DNA from: a bacterium
Lineage (GTDB): Bacteria; Babelota; Babeliae; Babelales; Vermiphilaceae
DNA: 64,000 nt
Assembly (NCBI GenBank): GCA_016699125.1
Contig: CP064961.1
Coordinates: 868,001-932,000, forward strand
Direction of reading: 5' to 3'
Shown here: positions 60,025 through 64,000 of the stretch, in pieces
How the letters are laid out: every line of letters begins with the position of its first letter
Numbering within the stretch: the first letter of the stretch is position 1
Made by a program: the position numbers and the translations under genes
The notes under the pieces: generated by a model
What the model saw: the letters and a program-made list of their open reading frames with translations, nothing else
Databases searched by the model: none
Told to the model about the DNA's origin: nothing

Positions 60025-62340
60025 TCAACTGATCGTCCTACCAACCAGATTCATCTTACTCTCTTTGACCTGTTTGGTTAAGACGGTAATCCAGTCAACA
60101 AACCTGTTCGCTTTTTCGCTTGGTTTAAACCACCAGTCTGCAGCGCCTGGCAACAGTTTGAAGGTACGTTCAAACATACCGTTGGCCTGCTCTTTGATCT
60201 CCATCTGACCATTTGAAAAATCATGTGGATACTTCTGAGCAAAATAGGTAGGCCCGACCACGTGTGTTTCTAAAGCCATGATAAAATGCTTATTTGACCG
60301 CAGTCCTTCGCAAAACTCTATAACCTTACGATCGGTCTGAGGGTCCGGTGTGCCACGATACGGCTCACCACACAAAATGAGTCCTTTATTTTTCTCATGT
60401 ATGGTTGCAACGTAACTCTTAATTCGTTCAACCGCATCATGAGATGCCATGTGTGTTGAAAGTCCTTTATTAATGTTGTCGGCAATGTTCAAACTTGTTC
60501 GCATTCCCGAAAAGAAGCTCATTATCGCTTTTTCTGCCGGTGCAATTGCAAAACAGTGTGCAAACCAACCCGCACATCCAACGGTTTTCAGAATCGTTGA
60601 TTTTCCACAACCATTCGGCCCTGTCAAAATAATGGTGTTGGCGTATGTACCACCCAAAGCAATATCATTCAATATCGGTTTGATTGCACCCCATGAACCA
60701 TCAATCTTGAGCGATTGAGCTGACACAAGCGGCTGCCACGAGTTTTTCAAGGTACATTCTGTTCGTTGTGTATCTTCAACAAAATCAACAAAACAGACAG
60801 GGTTACCATTACTATTATTAGTTTTCATAAATTCAAGGACAGAAATATAACTGTCTACCGTTGCAAGGTTTTGGAACAACCATGTTAACTCACCATTGTG
60901 TGCAAGTTGTGCAAGCTTTTTATGTGCAATAAGCATCTTACCACGGTTGTACAAGGCTGACGTACCGTCAAAGGTACCGCTATGCAGATCCTTCATCACC
61001 TGCGTATAATCATCCGAATGCGCCACTTGCGCAACCAGATCTGGACATCCAAACTTGACAGCCAGCTCCTGTAATTTTTCCATATTTTTTATCAAACGAG
61101 CAACTTTGATCATTTTTTTATGCATCTTTTGCATATTTGTTTTGTAACTTTTCAGCCTATCGACCATCGACTTGTATATGTGATACACCTGATATCCCGC
61201 ATATATTTGCAATGGAAGCGCCACAGTTGCAGCAGCTGCAGTTGGCATCCATGAACCGTATTTTTCTAATTTCCTAGTTCCCAAAAAGCCATGAGCAACC
61301 TGCTGCCCTTCACTATTATCTATAATTCCCAAGGAAGGACCTCGTTTAAGCACATCTATTTTATCACCGAAACTTGAGTTCAAGGAAAGCAGTATCTGTA
61401 TACAATGAGCAGGCGGAAGAGACCATTGCAGATCAAGCTTTTTTAGTAAATCTGATTGTATAAATGGATTAATGACAGTAAAAGGCAGTCGCAAACCATT
61501 CGAAAGCATGCCAATTAAGGCATTTTTAACACTACTTTTTATAGTTTCATTTACATTTTGATCTGGTTTTACAAATGTGCCGCCCAGACCATTTAAAACC
61601 ATATCCATTATAGCTTGAGTTACTTGTACGCCAAAAAAACTTCCTGCAATACCACCAATGGTTGAGAACAATGAAAGGTTCATTAATGTAGGATTCTGGT
61701 TACATAAGTCAGCAATTTTGGGAAGATCAAAGAGCCACAAAAAAGTCTTTGGTTGCGTCCAGTACAGTTCATGGAACTTTTCTTCCTGACTTGCAAAATA
61801 ACTTAAAATACTTTTCTGGTCTTTTTTGATAGTTTCTAACAAAGACTTCATCTCGGCGTACGAACTGCTATCGTCGTGCACCTGTTTTAAAAAAGCCTGC
61901 CTTTTTTTCAGTAGTTCAAAATCGGTAATCGGGTTGAGCATTTTAAACAAACCGTATGAACCAAACATCGTAAATGGTTGAATGAGCGGTTTTTGTACTA
62001 AAATCCCTTGTTCTTCATCATTGTCACTCGTTTTCTCAAAGCGACCATTCAAAATGGTTGAAATGTCCAACTCATTCCATTCCTGCCGACCGGCAAATGA
62101 TAAGGGTGCTTTGAAGATCCACTCATCAGCATCAACGCTTTGTAACACTGATCGAGCCCGCATACGCTCTTTAATCTGTTTTCTCATTGCTGCAATACGC
62201 TCTTTTAGTGCCTTTTCTGACGCAATTTCCTGCTCAGTTTTACTTCCAAATGGTCCAAACCACCCAAAAACCGGCTGTATGGACAGAAACACGATAGGCA
62301 AAAATAAGCCTTTTACAAGCTTTTTAACACGATTTAACAT
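60025..62340 (-). CDS. exported MutS-like ATPase (copy B)
   Basis: A paralogue of the 22084-24441 product over most of its length. The N-terminus (KLVKGLFLPIVFLSIQPVFG) is a signal peptide. The C-terminal domain has Walker A TGPNGCGKST (about residue 574), GLSTHMASHDAVERI, CGEPYRGTPDPQTD in place of the Walker B DE, and ETHVVGPT, the same pattern as copy A including the missing Walker B Asp. A shared WWF and FVDWITVL segment closes both. A GGAGG ribosome-binding site stands seven bases before the ATG. It is divergent from the metalloprotease-type genes. There is no mismatch-recognition domain, so a DNA-repair role is doubtful. Confidence 0.84.
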   Translation of the reverse strand: MLNRVKKLVKGLFLPIVFLSIQPVFGWFGPFGSKTEQEIASEKALKERIAAMRKQIKERMRARSVLQSVDADEWIFKAPLSFAGRQEWNELDISTILNGRFEKTSDNDEEQGILVQKPLIQPFTMFGSYGLFKMLNPITDFELLKKRQAFLKQVHDDSSSYAEMKSLLETIKKDQKSILSYFASQEEKFHELYWTQPKTFLWLFDLPKIADLCNQNPTLMNLSLFSTIGGIAGSFFGVQVTQAIMDMVLNGLGGTFVKPDQNVNETIKSSVKNALIGMLSNGLRLPFTVINPFIQSDLLKKLDLQWSLPPAHCIQILLSLNSSFGDKIDVLKRGPSLGIIDNSEGQQVAHGFLGTRKLEKYGSWMPTAAAATVALPLQIYAGYQVYHIYKSMVDRLKSYKTNMQKMHKKMIKVARLIKNMEKLQELAVKFGCPDLVAQVAHSDDYTQVMKDLHSGTFDGTSALYNRGKMLIAHKKLAQLAHNGELTWLFQNLATVDSYISVLEFMKTNNSNGNPVCFVDFVEDTQRTECTLKNSWQPLVSAQSLKIDGSWGAIKPILNDIALGGTYANTIILTGPNGCGKSTILKTVGCAGWFAHCFAIAPAEKAIMSFFSGMRTSLNIADNINKGLSTHMASHDAVERIKSYVATIHEKNKGLILCGEPYRGTPDPQTDRKVIEFCEGLRSNKHFIMALETHVVGPTYFAQKYPHDFSNGQMEIKEQANGMFERTFKLLPGAADWWFKPSEKANRFVDWITVLTKQVKESKMNLVGRTIS

Positions 62341-62491
62341 AGCAAATCCTCCATTTATTCTATTTTAGTATATATTATAATTTTCAGATTGTAAATACTG
62401 GTGGCTAAAAATAGTTTAATTGGGGGTTTTTTAGACAGAAAGCGGCAAATCTAATAAACTAAAGGAGTAGGCAAAGATCGAAAGGATAAGA

Positions 62492-63598
62492 ATGTGTTTT
62501 AAAAGGTTTTTTTCCAGCTTTTTATTCGGAGTAAGCCTTCTGTTTGCGCAGGGCCCGAATCATACTGTGCCTGAAAGGATACAGATTTCCAGATTTTATA
62601 CCTCAAATCGATCAATCAAAGGATATGCAAGCTATATACTTATCAGATGCTTTGCCGCTGTACGAAATTATTGCGTTGCCTGTTTTGAGGATTGGCACCA
62701 TTATTTGTATGGACACTATATTGATAGGTACACGATCAACACCAATCTTGAAGAACTGAAAAGTAATTTACAACAAAGTTTAAAAGATTCCAATTCAAAA
62801 CTGTGGCAAACACTGCAAGAATACAAAACGGTCAAGGAGGTTGTAGCAGCAATTGACAAAAAAGAAACCCAATTGAAAGATGAGCTTTTCCATGACGTTG
62901 AAGCATTTTTAATCGCAAACTACGACAAAGAGATCGCAACAGAACTGAAAAATGAGGCCGAATGTCTCAAGTTGCGCAATTATAAAACGACTAACCCTAA
63001 AAATGTCATTCATGAGCTCAGTCCAACAACCCCATATATTTTAAAAATTATCAAGCTCTGTGGTATTGACCCAAAATATGTATCAATCAGATTTAAAGAT
63101 ACTATTCCATGGGGCAATGGCCAAGCTCAAAAACACAGTGAATTAAATGATTACGAAATAAACCTTCCGTACGGAAACCTGTATTTTAAAAATGTATCTT
63201 TTTTACCTTTTGTAGTTTTACATGAATGTTCACACATTTTATTGAAACATCCTGATACCAAACATTTGGTACATTTTCTTGAGGCTAAATTAAAAAAACG
63301 TAACGCCAAGTTTGAATGGCCACCTGAACTTTTCAAAAAATATGCCTTACTTTTACGCACACAAGAGCTTCATGCAGACCTATGTATGTTTTGTCAACTG
63401 CAAGGTAAAGTTTCAAAGAAAATTTTGAATAGTTTTATACAAGAAAGTTTATATTGGTCAGTTGCCCATATTAATCGTGATTATACACACCGCAGTCCAT
63501 TGTGGGAAGAAGACAATGATTCAACTGAAGCTTATCATACCTATTACATTCGGTTTGCATATGCAATGCGAATATATGAGCTTTTAAATCAAAAATAG
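62492..63598 (+). CDS. exported zinc metalloprotease-like protein
   Basis: The 368-residue protein has a signal peptide (FFSSFLFGVSLLFAQ). A central coiled coil (NLEELKSNLQQSLKDSNSKL) precedes the catalytic-like half. FVVLHECSHILLKH contains HExxH (244-248), and RTQELHADLCMF provides Glu292 in an ExxAD motif, as in M48-type peptidases. So it is a probable zinc peptidase acting outside the cytoplasm, though no family can be named with certainty. A homologous gene follows immediately, 16 bases downstream, on the same strand. Confidence 0.75.
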   Translation: MCFKRFFSSFLFGVSLLFAQGPNHTVPERIQISRFYTSNRSIKGYASYILIRCFAAVRNYCVACFEDWHHYLYGHYIDRYTINTNLEELKSNLQQSLKDSNSKLWQTLQEYKTVKEVVAAIDKKETQLKDELFHDVEAFLIANYDKEIATELKNEAECLKLRNYKTTNPKNVIHELSPTTPYILKIIKLCGIDPKYVSIRFKDTIPWGNGQAQKHSELNDYEINLPYGNLYFKNVSFLPFVVLHECSHILLKHPDTKHLVHFLEAKLKKRNAKFEWPPELFKKYALLLRTQELHADLCMFCQLQGKVSKKILNSFIQESLYWSVAHINRDYTHRSPLWEEDNDSTEAYHTYYIRFAYAMRIYELLNQK

Positions 63599-63614
63599 AA
63601 GGAAACAGATTAAA

Positions 63615-64000
63615 ATGAAACGGTATCACAAAATGAATAGTAAAAAACTTTTTTTCAGCTGTATATTAATCACAAATTTTGCACATGATGCTTTTGCAGA
63701 GCCATGGCTTTCAAAATTGTATACTTTTGTAGAAACAGTGAAAGAATGTGCAAAATATATCATTAATGGAGGCCCTTGCGTAACAGACGGAAAAACAACG
63801 GCCTATTTTGAAGTATTTAGTGACGATAAGAGCTCAATCTGTGTTCCTAGAGAAATAGTAATTCATATGGATCTTGACGAGTTACAAAATAACTTACAAA
63901 AAAGTTTAAAAAATTCGAACTCAAACCTCTGGAAAACTCTACAAGAATACAAAACCATTGACGAGCTGGTGGGCACAATCCAAAAAAAAGAAAATCAACT
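63615..64000 (+). CDS. exported protein, tandem paralogue of the metalloprotease-like gene, cut by the window end
   Basis: Starting at ATG 63615 (AAGGAAA upstream), a signal peptide (KKLFFSCILITNFAHDAFA) leads into a segment that closely repeats the coiled coil of the preceding gene: LDELQNNLQKSLKNSNSNLW against LEELKSNLQQSLKDSNSKLW, then KTLQEYKTID against QTLQEYKTVK. The N-terminal ~70 residues are different and contain several Cys. The catalytic half lies beyond the window, so whether HExxH is kept cannot be seen. Confidence 0.8.
   Translation, partial: MKRYHKMNSKKLFFSCILITNFAHDAFAEPWLSKLYTFVETVKECAKYIINGGPCVTDGKTTAYFEVFSDDKSSICVPREIVIHMDLDELQNNLQKSLKNSNSNLWKTLQEYKTIDELVGTIQKKENQ

Noticed and set aside
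1..64000. Recoding of TGA
   Set aside because: Several well-supported genes end in TGA with intact C-termini (for example the ABC binding protein at 20411-20413), so TGA is a stop here.

Overview
This AT-rich window uses the standard bacterial code (TGA acts as an ordinary stop) and comes from a reduced, Gram-negative-type bacterium. It has a Pal/OmpA-type lipoprotein, an OmpH/Skp-like chaperone, type II secretion pseudopilins, an ankyrin-repeat protein, a Rickettsia/archaeal-type valyl-tRNA synthetase and many lineage-specific proteins with Sec signal peptides. Together these fit an intracellular or host-dependent bacterium. Candidatus Dependentiae (TM6) is my best guess, but that is inference from gene content, without a database search.

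Layout. 1-4.9 kb: Pal-like lipoprotein, a diglyceride-type glycosyltransferase, mnmE and jag, tRNA-Gly, ruvA. 4.9-12.7 kb (minus strand): valS, ybeY, then a 1245-residue exported protein with a J-domain-like HPDK motif and two small exported proteins. 13-14.5 kb: an exported orphan and a gene remnant. 14.5-19.3 kb (minus): rpsF-rpsR-typA-truA-GNAT-Nudix. 19.6-21.8 kb: a complete polar amino-acid ABC importer, then tRNA-Leu. 22-24.5 kb: an exported MutS-like ATPase. 24.7-28.5 kb: two distantly related exported proteins flanking an ankyrin protein. 28.5-32.3 kb (minus): gspF-G-H-I-J. 32.4-35.8 kb: exported and coiled-coil orphans and an EamA transporter. 36.3-37 kb: an HTH/S24-like regulator. 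37-45 kb: sugar and nucleotide-sugar genes (UDP-glucose dehydrogenase, two GT2 glycosyltransferases, FkbM methyltransferase) and an ABC-F ATPase. 45-49.4 kb: tandem exported paralogues, an exported methyltransferase-like protein and an exported GH1 glycosidase. 49.4-56.6 kb: ftsY, prmC, a SpoU/TrmH methyltransferase, a degenerate P-type ATPase, ompH and pth. 56.6-64 kb: an exported protein with an expanded 15-bp repeat, an IS30 remnant, a second exported MutS-like ATPase and two tandem exported metalloprotease-type genes, the last cut by the window edge.

The most striking pattern is that several enzyme families normally found in the cytosol carry N-terminal Sec-type signal sequences here: two MutS-type ATPases, a UDP-glucose dehydrogenase, a GT2 glycosyltransferase and a SAM-methyltransferase-like protein. 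In the same window lie an exported GH1 glycosidase, exported HExxH proteins and a type II secretion pseudopilin operon. One reading is a secreted enzyme repertoire that works in the envelope, in a host-derived compartment or in the host. A second unusual item is an intact 909-residue P-type ATPase in which the phosphorylated Asp and the other core catalytic motifs are replaced.
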